A stretch of 8,179 bases of DNA from Pseudomonadota bacterium (lineage in GTDB: Bacteria > Pseudomonadota > Alphaproteobacteria > Rhizobiales > Hyphomicrobiaceae): positions 1 through 8,179 of the forward strand of contig JAEYYJ010000124.1 of the NCBI GenBank assembly GCA_023430845.1. Direction: 5' to 3'. Position 1 is the stretch's first letter. Every line of letters starts with the position of its first letter. The notes under the pieces are model-generated. The model saw only the letters and a program-made list of their open reading frames with translations. It was not told where the DNA came from and ran no database searches. Made by a program: the position numbers and the translations under genes. Positions 1 to 5,783 of this stretch are shown here, piece by piece.

Positions 1-6
1 ATTAAC

Positions 7-25
7 AGAGGCTGTACACGCCTCT
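7..25. repeat. Hairpin at the left edge (possible end of an upstream transcript)
   Basis: AGAGGC (7-12) and GCCTCT (20-25) form a perfect 6-bp stem around the 7-base loop TGTACAC. The arms are flanked by TTAA on both sides (2-5 and 25-28), and TTAATAATT follows the right arm. A stem followed by an AT-rich tail could be a weak terminator of a gene lying left of the window, but there is no uninterrupted T-run, so terminator function is only a guess. The inverted repeat itself is seen directly. Confidence 0.45.
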
Positions 26-43
26 TAATAATTGCGAGCGCTG

Positions 44-85
44 GTGGACAAGCTGTCGATTACTGTTTGGGGATAAGCTCTTGAT
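44..85 (+). repeat. Two imperfect 17-base direct repeats resembling DnaA boxes
   Basis: GTGGACAAGCTGTCGAT (44-60) and GGGGATAAGCTCTTGAT (69-85) agree at 13 of 17 positions and start 25 bases apart. Their cores, GTGGACAA and GGGGATAA, are close to TGTGGATAA, the complement of the DnaA-box consensus TTATCCACA, but neither is a perfect box. A third weaker resemblance, CGTGGACGT, lies at 106-114. The repeat is seen directly. The link to DnaA is inference and weak, because the flanking genes expected at an alphaproteobacterial chromosome origin (hemE region) are not visible. Confidence 0.35.
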
Positions 86-532
86 CGAGCTGTTGCCGAT
101 GAGATCGTGGACGTGTCCGCAATCACACACCCGCGAGCGTTCGATCGCTAAGGGGCCTGAAACAATTAACAATAGATTACGAATCGCCTACCGCTGATAT
201 CTGAGAGAAGTGCCATGTTGTTGTCGCGTTGCCTGTCGGCCTGTTCGGCGGCCTGTGCAAAAGCTCGATGTCTAGCGGCGACACCGAGTGTGCATAAGTC
301 GAACCGGTCCGTACCCGTTCAGATCGAATGCCAATGTTGCTGCGAATTCGGCCGGACCCGGCCTCAACGGTTCCGGAGCTCACCAAGACGCAGACGACCG
401 GAGATCACTTTGTGCAGTGGCTCCTGGGGGCAATGAACGGCCCGGCTTGAACCTCTCGGTGTTTTTGACCGCTCGGCCGGCACCCTGTGCCCGCGTAGGC
501 TGGCCCCAAAACGTAGGGGGCATTTGAAACCG

Positions 533-1903
533 ATGAGACACGTTCTAGGTATCCTAGGCGTGCTTGCAGCAGGCGTATTGCTTGCTGTTTCCGCCGCCAT
601 GAACTGGCGCTTCGGATACAGTCTGGGGACGACTGAATTCGACGGGTTGATCTACGGAGCGGCCAGTGCCGCTGCAGACTGCCTGAAAGCGCTCATACCC
701 TTCTTCCTATTTGCAGCCGTACGTAACCGCATGTGGTCCCAGGCGGCCGCAGCAGCGGTGGTGGGGGTGGTTGTCACCGCCTACTCACTGACGTCGGCAC
801 TCGGACACGCGGCCCTGAACCGGCTCGACACGACTGGGCAGCGCGCCCAGCAGACGGCCGTCTATCAGGACATGCGCTCCGACGTGAAGCGGATGGAAGA
901 GCAGGTTGGCTGGATTCCCCAGCATCGTCCCGCCGCCACCGTGTCCAGTGAGATGGATGGTCTGAAGAACCAGATCTACTGGAGCCGCACGAAAGGCTGC
1001 ACGGTCGTCAACGGTAGGTACAATCGCGATTTCTGCCAGCAGTTCCATACGCTCTCGGCAGAGCACGCGAATGCCGTCCAGGCCGCTGATCTCAGCAAGA
1101 AGATCATGGAGGTGAAAGCCCAGCTCGCGAAAGCCGGCGACACTCATACCGCGCTCACGGAAGCCGATCCGCAGGCAGCCATGCTTGCCAAGATCGGTGG
1201 CCTCGTGTTCGCGGATCTGAAGGTCGACGATGTCCAGATGGCGCTGACGATCTTCATTGCGCTGTTGCTGGAAGTCGGCTCGGGCTTTGGCATGTACATC
1301 GCCTTCAGCCAGTGGCGCCTGCATGATGCCTTGCACAACCCGAAGGTGGCCTCGGCCGCTGCGGTTGGTCAGGCTGCAGTCGCCCACGTTGCTGTCACTA
1401 GGCCACTCGATGTCCAGGTGCAGGCCCCGGTTGCGACACCCGTCGCTGCTCAGGTCGTCGCCACTCCGGCCATCGCCATCGCGGCACCTGCCGCGGAACC
1501 GACAGCACCCGTCGTCCAGGCCATCGCGGCCGCGCCGCCGGCTCCTGCTGTCATTACGCCACCGGCCGCAACGGCCAACGACAACACCGACCGGGCCCTT
1601 CCCGTCCAGCGTATGGTTGCCCCTGAAAGCGATGTCGAACGCTTCCACAAGGAGAAAGTCGAAGCCGAAGAAGGTGCAACGATCACTGCAGTCGAACTCT
1701 ATGACAACTACTGCCAGTGGTGTGAGGAGCAGGACAAGGAGCCCTTGGCTCTCCCGACTTTCAGCCGTGATTTCGGTGAACTGAAGAGCATCAAGAAAGC
1801 GAAGATCGCTGGCCGCGTCCGTTACATCGGAATTGCGGTCCGGGGTGCCACAGACCTAGCGGAGGATACGAAGCCGCAGGTCCCAATCACCCGCGCTGCT
1901 TAG
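533..1903 (+). CDS. Four-TM membrane protein with C-terminal primase-type winged-helix module
   Basis: A 456-residue protein if started at ATG 533. AGGGGG at 515-520 lies 12 bases upstream of that codon; the in-frame TTG at 524 would leave only 3 bases and is less likely. Predicted TM segments: about 3-23, 44-63, 69-91 and 235-259. With RNR after TM2 as an inside-positive signal, both ends should be cytoplasmic and residues 92-234 periplasmic. That loop is largely charged and helical, with two cysteines (C156, C168) that could pair. Residues 267-349 are an Ala/Pro/Val-rich linker. Residues 384-437 (ELYDNYCQWCEE, then PLALPTFSRDF, then GRVRYIGI) resemble the winged helix at the C-terminus of P4/D5-type phage and plasmid primases, which binds DNA or partners; no primase or helicase domain is present. 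I recall similar hypothetical proteins from Hyphomicrobiales but know no function. It stands alone and ends 17 bases before a strong terminator. The gene is secure; domain reading is moderate. Confidence 0.85.
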   Translation: MRHVLGILGVLAAGVLLAVSAAMNWRFGYSLGTTEFDGLIYGAASAAADCLKALIPFFLFAAVRNRMWSQAAAAAVVGVVVTAYSLTSALGHAALNRLDTTGQRAQQTAVYQDMRSDVKRMEEQVGWIPQHRPAATVSSEMDGLKNQIYWSRTKGCTVVNGRYNRDFCQQFHTLSAEHANAVQAADLSKKIMEVKAQLAKAGDTHTALTEADPQAAMLAKIGGLVFADLKVDDVQMALTIFIALLLEVGSGFGMYIAFSQWRLHDALHNPKVASAAAVGQAAVAHVAVTRPLDVQVQAPVATPVAAQVVATPAIAIAAPAAEPTAPVVQAIAAAPPAPAVITPPAATANDNTDRALPVQRMVAPESDVERFHKEKVEAEEGATITAVELYDNYCQWCEEQDKEPLALPTFSRDFGELKSIKKAKIAGRVRYIGIAVRGATDLAEDTKPQVPITRAA

Positions 1904-1920
1904 GGCAGCTTCTTCGAACG

Positions 1921-1950
1921 AAAAAGGGTCGCTTCGGCGGCCCTTTTTTT
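1921..1950. terminator. Bidirectional rho-independent terminator with UUCG tetraloop
   Basis: AAAAAGGGTCGC (1921-1932), loop TTCG (1933-1936), then GCGGCCCTTTTT (1937-1948). The 12-pair stem has one G-U wobble (1929/1940). The plus-strand transcript ends in seven Ts (1944-1950), 17 bases after the stop at 1903. The five As at 1921-1925 give a U-tract on the minus strand as well, so the same hairpin can stop transcripts from the lipoprotein gene whose stop is at 2088. UUCG is a well-known stabilising tetraloop. Confidence 0.92.
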
Positions 1951-2087
1951 ATTGGCCGCGGGGGGCTCTTTTAGGGCGGCCTACCGGCCGGCGCGCGGTC
2001 GCGCGCTCAGGAAGAAATGCTATCGCAACCGGATCGCGGTGCCATGCCCGCGGCGGCCATACTTGCACCCTCGATAAAAATCAGATC

Positions 2088-3371
2088 TCAACCACTCGCG
2101 CTTCCGAGGCAGGCCTTCGGGCAACGCGGTGCGCGGCCCAGCAGATGGCCGAGCGCGCGGCCATTGGCCGACGAGCAGATGTGGCGCAGGAAAGCCTGAT
2201 CATCGACCGCATAGCGCGGCACCTTGCATGATTTCTCGATCGTGCGCTCGGCATCCGACCACAGCGTCGAGACGAGGTGCTTGACGTCCGGGCGATGCAG
2301 ACCGGCCCACGTGCGCGGATCATCCTTCTCCGCGAAGGCTACGTACGCCATGAGGAAACTCATCATGGCCGACATGCCGTCGCGATGGCCGAGGTAGCTG
2401 TCGCGCGGCGCCATGGACTGCGTTTGGATGGCGGTATTCAGGTCGTGGATGTACGAGTTGAACTCGTCGAGCAGATACGTGAAGTCGTCAGCCGAGGAAG
2501 CGCCGCCCGGCAGCAGGTACGTGCGCACGAAGTCGTCGGACTGTTTGAACTGGCCGGCAATACGACCAGGCCTCGCGAACTTCTCCGTCGCCGCGATGCG
2601 CGCGATCTGGCCACCATCGACCAGCGGGAACGCATCGAGCTGCTCGGTCAGCATGTGCACGGCCTCGTGCACGGCGGTGGTCAGGCCGCGCTGGCGCTCG
2701 TCGCAGAGGATCCACGTCGTGAACATGCGCTTGTCGTCGAGGCGCTCATAAATGCGATAGCCCGTCGCCGAATAGCGCTTGAGCTGCTCGAGTGCTTCCT
2801 CGCGGCAATGCGCGTTGCGGGATTCGTTTTTGGACGCGCTGGTGCCGTCACCATTGTCGGCCCGCCATGTGCTGCCATCAGCACTAGAGACGACCATCGG
2901 GATCACGACATTGCGCGGCGTGCTGCGCGGTGGTGTCACGTCCGCCGACGTCGCATTGACGGGGATGAGGCTCGCACCAACCGGTGCGACTGCGGCCGGC
3001 GTCACCTGCTGGATGCTGACAGCCGCGACCTGCTGTTGCGGCGCGCTCTCGAATTCATGTGGGGCGGTACGCGCGAGAACGGCGGCGGGCGGGGTCGCGA
3101 GGCGCGGTGTCTCGACGAGTTGGGCGACGCGGCGCTTGATTTCGGCGGGTGTATGCGGCCCGAGAGCCGGATGCGCGCGAATGCGACGCGCGGATTCCGC
3201 AAAATGGTCGGTGCGTGTCGGCGCTACGGCGACGGCTGCGCTTTCGAGCGCGCCGAGCTTCGATGGGCGATCCTGAACGCCCTCGAGAAAAGTGTCCTTG
3301 CAGCCGGCCACGAGCATCGCTGCGAGCAGCGCGACGCACGCCGACACCGGCACGATCATACGCCTGAACAT
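2088..3371 (-). CDS. Putative lipoprotein with HEXXH zinc-metalloprotease motif
   Basis: A 427-residue protein. ATG at 3371 is preceded by GGGGGA six bases upstream. The N-terminus (MFRRM, hydrophobic 6-20, lipobox LVAG-C24) is a classic lipoprotein signal, so the mature protein should be lipid-anchored at Cys24 and face the periplasm. Residues 25-180 are low-complexity and Ala/Pro/Thr-rich, probably a flexible tether. The folded part starts near 185 and carries HEAVH (235-239), the zinc-binding and catalytic motif of many metallopeptidases. E303 in LLDEFNSYIHD (300-310) is a plausible third ligand of gluzincin type. Cysteines at 189, 223, 382, 399, 417 and 421 could form disulfides. I do not recognise the family, and no substrate is suggested by neighbours. 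The gene lies 120 bases downstream of the ftsB-like gene on the same strand with no clear terminator between, so co-transcription is possible. Lipoprotein call is firm; peptidase activity is inferred from one motif. Confidence 0.85.
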   Translation of the reverse strand: MFRRMIVPVSACVALLAAMLVAGCKDTFLEGVQDRPSKLGALESAAVAVAPTRTDHFAESARRIRAHPALGPHTPAEIKRRVAQLVETPRLATPPAAVLARTAPHEFESAPQQQVAAVSIQQVTPAAVAPVGASLIPVNATSADVTPPRSTPRNVVIPMVVSSADGSTWRADNGDGTSASKNESRNAHCREEALEQLKRYSATGYRIYERLDDKRMFTTWILCDERQRGLTTAVHEAVHMLTEQLDAFPLVDGGQIARIAATEKFARPGRIAGQFKQSDDFVRTYLLPGGASSADDFTYLLDEFNSYIHDLNTAIQTQSMAPRDSYLGHRDGMSAMMSFLMAYVAFAEKDDPRTWAGLHRPDVKHLVSTLWSDAERTIEKSCKVPRYAVDDQAFLRHICSSANGRALGHLLGRAPRCPKACLGSASG

Positions 3372-3491
3372 GAATGATCCCCCGTGAGCGAATACGGAAG
3401 TGTTGTATGGCCGTTCGTCCGCCGCATGGCCGAAAGAGGGCGATCCGGCGGCAATTCGTCGATGCCTCTGCCGACCGCGAGCGGCCGGACT

Positions 3492-3809
3492 TCAGCGGCG
3501 GGCACCGGACCGCTCGATGAGTATGCGGTCCGTGCGTGCGGCAAAGCCGAGGTGGCGGCGCGCCAGCTCCTCGACGTAATCGAGATCGGCACCGGCCCCG
3601 TCGGCGGTGCCACCGAGGAGCGCGAGCTCGCGCTCCAGGCGGGCGCGCACGGTCTCGAGAGTCCCGATCTCACGCTCCAACGTCGTGGAACGCTCGATCA
3701 GACGCGCTCTTGTCTCGAGACCGTGCCTGCCTTTGATCGTGTGATAGCCGAAGTAGACCGTCAGCCCACCGCAGAGAAGCAACACCGACACCTGCCGCTT
3801 GCTGACCAT
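3492..3809 (-). CDS. ftsB: FtsB/DivIC-like septum formation initiator protein
   Basis: A 105-residue bitopic protein with the layout of the FtsB/DivIC family: a short cytoplasmic tail (MVSKRQ), one TM helix about 7-22, a coiled coil about 31-66 (LETRARLIERSTTLEREIG and onward), and a conserved-looking tail DLDYVEELARRHLGF (75-89). In the family this protein joins FtsL and FtsQ in the periplasm to hold the divisome together and activate septal wall synthesis. Length and the GRHGLE motif after the TM match the alphaproteobacterial type. In that class the gene usually sits between eno and pdhA; here its neighbours are bcsS upstream and a lipoprotein gene downstream, so it may be relocated or a second copy. 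The ATG at 3809 has only AAGAGG at 12 bases as a ribosome site, so initiation looks modest. A CtrA-like motif lies 88 bases upstream. Family assignment is good; the gene symbol is by similarity. Confidence 0.82.
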   Translation of the reverse strand: MVSKRQVSVLLLCGGLTVYFGYHTIKGRHGLETRARLIERSTTLEREIGTLETVRARLERELALLGGTADGAGADLDYVEELARRHLGFAARTDRILIERSGARR

Positions 3810-3896
3810 CAGGCCATCTAACCTCTTGGTACTCAGCGTGGCCCGGATCGACGCGAAACCGGATCGCGGCCACGAGAGCTACTGTAGGCAGGCACC

Positions 3897-3912
3897 GTTA
3901 AGTGAGGGTAAA
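3897..3912 (-). promoter_or_regulatory. CtrA-like binding site upstream of the ftsB-like gene
   Basis: Read on the minus strand, positions 3912-3897 give TTTA-CCCTCAC-TTAAC. The CtrA consensus in Alphaproteobacteria is TTAA-N7-TTAA(C), so this differs at one base of the first half-site with exact spacing. It lies 88 bases before the ATG of the FtsB-like gene, in the 174-base gap after bcsS. CtrA is known to control division genes such as ftsQ, ftsA and ftsZ in Caulobacter. One motif with a mismatch can arise by chance, so confidence is limited. Confidence 0.35.
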
Positions 3913-3983
3913 GCGCTGGCTCATGTCGCGGCAGAAGTTGCGATACTTTGGTCGCAGGCGAGCATTTTGGGTAAGCGCCCGCG

Positions 3984-4811
3984 TCAGAAGCGCAGGAGCG
4001 CGTTGAGCGTTGCGTAGAAGTCGCTGTCGTGGCCGTTGTCGGCGAGGCCGCCCGAAAGTGAAACCTCCCCACCCGACCACTCGTAGCGAACGAACGCACC
4101 ATAGCGGGTGCTTTCGTCGCGCCGGTCGTATTCCTCACATCGCACCCGGCACAGCTCGAATATCGGCGTGGTCGTCCCACGGTCCGAACGCCAGTGGGCG
4201 GCTTCCGGACCTAGTGAAATCTGTGGTGTCAGGCGGTAGCCGACGCGCGCGCGTCCGCCGAATTCGTTCGGCTCGCTCGTCCAACCAACATCAATCTGAA
4301 GGAACGCATTCGGGCCAAAGTTGTACCAGCTTTCAAGCGCGACGCGCCCGCCCGTAAGCACCCCTGGGGAATCTTCATCGACCTCGTCGAGCAGATACTT
4401 CTCGTTCGCAAAGACCGCTCCCGCAAAGGCCTTGAGAGTGAGTTCGCCGAATTGAGCCTGATAGCCCAGCAATACATCCGCATATGAGCCCGTTCGCAGG
4501 CGTCGCACGCGCCGGTATCCGCCCTGGGTTTGGTTGCCGGTGTCCGAGACCCAGACGGTCTGTCGCCGCGCATACTCCCAATACCCAGCTCCGGCCCTGA
4601 GCCGCCAGCCATCCTCGCGAATGCTTTTGGGAACGCCCGCGATCAGACCCGAGAGCGCGACGGTTGTATTGGCGTAAGCCGACCAGACATGGCCGCCGAT
4701 CTCGCCGCCGCCGGAAACCTCGACCGTGGGCGGCTCATCCGCTCGGGCAGGAGCGACGGCAAAAGCCGCTGCCACCAGACAGCAACCTGCGCATAGCAGG
4801 ACACGCGGCAT
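3984..4811 (-). CDS. bcsS: Cellulose biosynthesis protein BcsS (outer-membrane barrel-like)
   Basis: A 275-residue protein from ATG 4811. Residues 1-24 form a clean signal peptide (MPRVLLC, hydrophobic core, APARA cut before DEPP). The frame stays open to a TTG at 4868, and GTG at 4847 has GAGG nine bases upstream, so initiation at 4847 with a longer leader is an alternative. The mature protein is made of alternating amphipathic strands and ends in LNALLRF with terminal Phe, the usual outer-membrane beta-barrel ending. Motifs I associate with BcsS include EDGWRLRAGAGY, LLGYQAQFGELTLKAFAG, VALESWYNF, ARVGYRLTPQISLGPEA, and FVRYEWSGGEVSLSGG near the end. BcsS accompanies cellulose synthase genes in some Alphaproteobacteria and is thought to act at the outer membrane; its exact role is not well defined. 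No bcsA, bcsB or bcsZ is in the window, so this is an orphan copy here. C221 and C225 (CRVRC) sit in a likely loop. Confidence 0.85.
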   Translation of the reverse strand: MPRVLLCAGCCLVAAAFAVAPARADEPPTVEVSGGGEIGGHVWSAYANTTVALSGLIAGVPKSIREDGWRLRAGAGYWEYARRQTVWVSDTGNQTQGGYRRVRRLRTGSYADVLLGYQAQFGELTLKAFAGAVFANEKYLLDEVDEDSPGVLTGGRVALESWYNFGPNAFLQIDVGWTSEPNEFGGRARVGYRLTPQISLGPEAAHWRSDRGTTTPIFELCRVRCEEYDRRDESTRYGAFVRYEWSGGEVSLSGGLADNGHDSDFYATLNALLRF

Positions 4812-4903
4812 CAACGCTGCCGCACCATTTGGGAGCCAACGCAGCACTACACACGTCCTCGACCGCAACTGCGGCAGGCGCCCTGCCCATCAACGCCACA
4901 TCA

Positions 4904-4930
4904 ATTTTGCAGAACGCTGTTTAGCAAAAT
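4904..4930. repeat. Inverted repeat in the bcsS-trmB divergent region (operator candidate)
   Basis: ATTTTGC (4904-4910) and GCAAAAT (4924-4930) are perfect 7-base inverted copies around a 13-base spacer, so the centres of the arms are 20 bases (about two helical turns) apart. This geometry suits a dimeric regulator. On the minus strand a TTGACG hexamer (4955-4950) lies just upstream and could be a -35 for bcsS, with the repeat over the expected -10/start region, but I find no convincing -10. The repeat lies about 90 bases before the bcsS ATG. It is seen directly; a regulatory role is inference. Confidence 0.4.
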
Positions 4931-5042
4931 GAAATAGGAATCCTGTCCGCGTCAATCAGAAACTCGCGCCTACGGACGATTGCGCGTCGTTTACGCCTTT
5001 CCTGCGCACCTGCGCCCCAGGACGCGAACGCCCCCATGTGCT

Positions 5043-5759
5043 ATGGCGCGCGCCATGATCGACGATGACATCACCACGCATGATCTCGAGCTGCGCTCGT
5101 TCGGACGCCGCCGCGGGCGCAAGCTGTCGGGCCGCCAGGAGCGTCTGCTCACGGAGGTCGGCCCGCGCGTGCAGCCGGACCTCTCCAAGCCCGCGCCGGA
5201 TCAGGCGACAGCGCTCTTCGACACACCCGTGACGGAGGTCTGGCTGGAGATCGGTTTCGGCGGCGCCGAGCATCTAGTTTGGCAGGCCCACCATCATCCG
5301 CATGTGGGGATCATCGGGTGCGAGCCCTTCGAGGAGGGGGTCGTCAAGGCGCTCACGTTCATCGAGGATGAGCAGCTCCCAAACATCCGCGTGCATCCGG
5401 ATGACGTGCGGCCGCTGCTCCGCTGGTTGCCGGCACGATCGCTCGATCGCGCCTTCATTCTCTTTCCTGATCCATGGCCCAAGGCGCGGCACCGCAAGCG
5501 CCGCCTCGTCGGCACACCCCTGCTCGACCAGCTCGCCCGCGTCCTGAAGCCCGGCGCCGAACTGCGGCTTGGAACCGACATTGGCGATTACGCACGCACG
5601 ATGCTCGCGGCACTCATGCGTCATCCCGATTTCCGCTGGACCGCGACCTGCGCCGCCGACTGGCGTCATCGCCCCGAGGACTGGCCACAAACACGCTACG
5701 AAGCCAAGGCACTGCGCGAAGGCCGACGCTGCACATATCTACGCTTCGTGCGGGTTTGA
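5043..5759 (+). CDS. trmB: tRNA (guanine-N7-)-methyltransferase TrmB
   Basis: A 238-residue SAM-dependent enzyme that makes m7G at position 46 of tRNA variable loops, in the cytoplasm. All family marks are present: a basic start FGRRRGRKLS (20-29); SAM motif I WLEIGFGGAEH (67-77); the acidic residue of motif II in GCEPFEEG (E94); HPDD (118-121); the signature ILFPDPWPKARHRKRR (139-154), with the conserved Asp143; LRLGTDIGDY (175-183) for tRNA or SAM contacts; and the C-terminal TRYEAKALREGR (217-228), the TxYExK motif. Length fits the family. The start is uncertain: ATG 5043 and ATG 5055 are in frame, both with poor ribosome sites, and 5055 gives a length typical of relatives; the frame is open back to TTG 4980. 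It diverges from bcsS and converges on pepA with 24 bases between stops and no terminator seen. Function is confident. Confidence 0.95.
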   Translation: MARAMIDDDITTHDLELRSFGRRRGRKLSGRQERLLTEVGPRVQPDLSKPAPDQATALFDTPVTEVWLEIGFGGAEHLVWQAHHHPHVGIIGCEPFEEGVVKALTFIEDEQLPNIRVHPDDVRPLLRWLPARSLDRAFILFPDPWPKARHRKRRLVGTPLLDQLARVLKPGAELRLGTDIGDYARTMLAALMRHPDFRWTATCAADWRHRPEDWPQTRYEAKALREGRRCTYLRFVRV

Positions 5760-5783
5760 TGTGGGGCCGTTGGCGCGGCGGGC

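Larger units (their letters stand above)
1..532. other. Intergenic region with no convincing gene
   Basis: About 530 bases with no ORF I can defend. The short frames that exist (for example ATG at 215 on the plus strand, 73 codons; 177-386 on the minus strand) show no recognisable family, and frames on both strands overlap each other. The left 110 bases are less GC-rich than the rest and contain the hairpin at 7-25 and the DnaA-box-like direct repeats at 44-85. I looked for a promoter for the gene at 533: TTGAAC (447-452) and TTGACC (465-470) occur, but neither has a credible -10 at normal spacing. The region could be a long regulatory leader, a boundary, or a decayed gene. Confidence 0.5.

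Noticed and set aside
215..436. 73-codon Cys/Arg-rich plus-strand frame with GAGAAG just upstream of the ATG
   Set aside because: A ribosome-site-like sequence is present, but the protein is Arg/Cys/Ser-rich, matches nothing I know and overlaps equally good frames on both strands.
785..1648. 287-codon minus-strand frame inside the membrane-protein gene
   Set aside because: Antisense shadow created by high-GC codon bias; Arg/Gly/Asp-rich and without family features.
1991..2006. GCGCGC-GGTC-GCGCGC hairpin after the terminator, considered as a terminator for the lipoprotein gene
   Set aside because: No T-tract on either strand; alternating GC repeats are common in this base composition and the UUCG hairpin already serves both strands.
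2277..3377. 366-codon open frame on the plus strand opposite the lipoprotein gene
   Set aside because: Exact shadow of the minus-strand lipoprotein gene; rich in Arg, His and Ala, with no recognisable domain, while the opposite strand has a signal peptide, lipobox, HEXXH motif and ribosome site.
3384..3821. 145-codon plus-strand frame opposite the ftsB-like gene
   Set aside because: Shadow; the minus-strand frame has the TM helix, coiled coil and C-terminal motif of FtsB/DivIC.
4980..5042. Upstream extension of trmB to TTG 4980
   Set aside because: The added 21 residues do not resemble the start of TrmB proteins and the TTG has no ribosome site.
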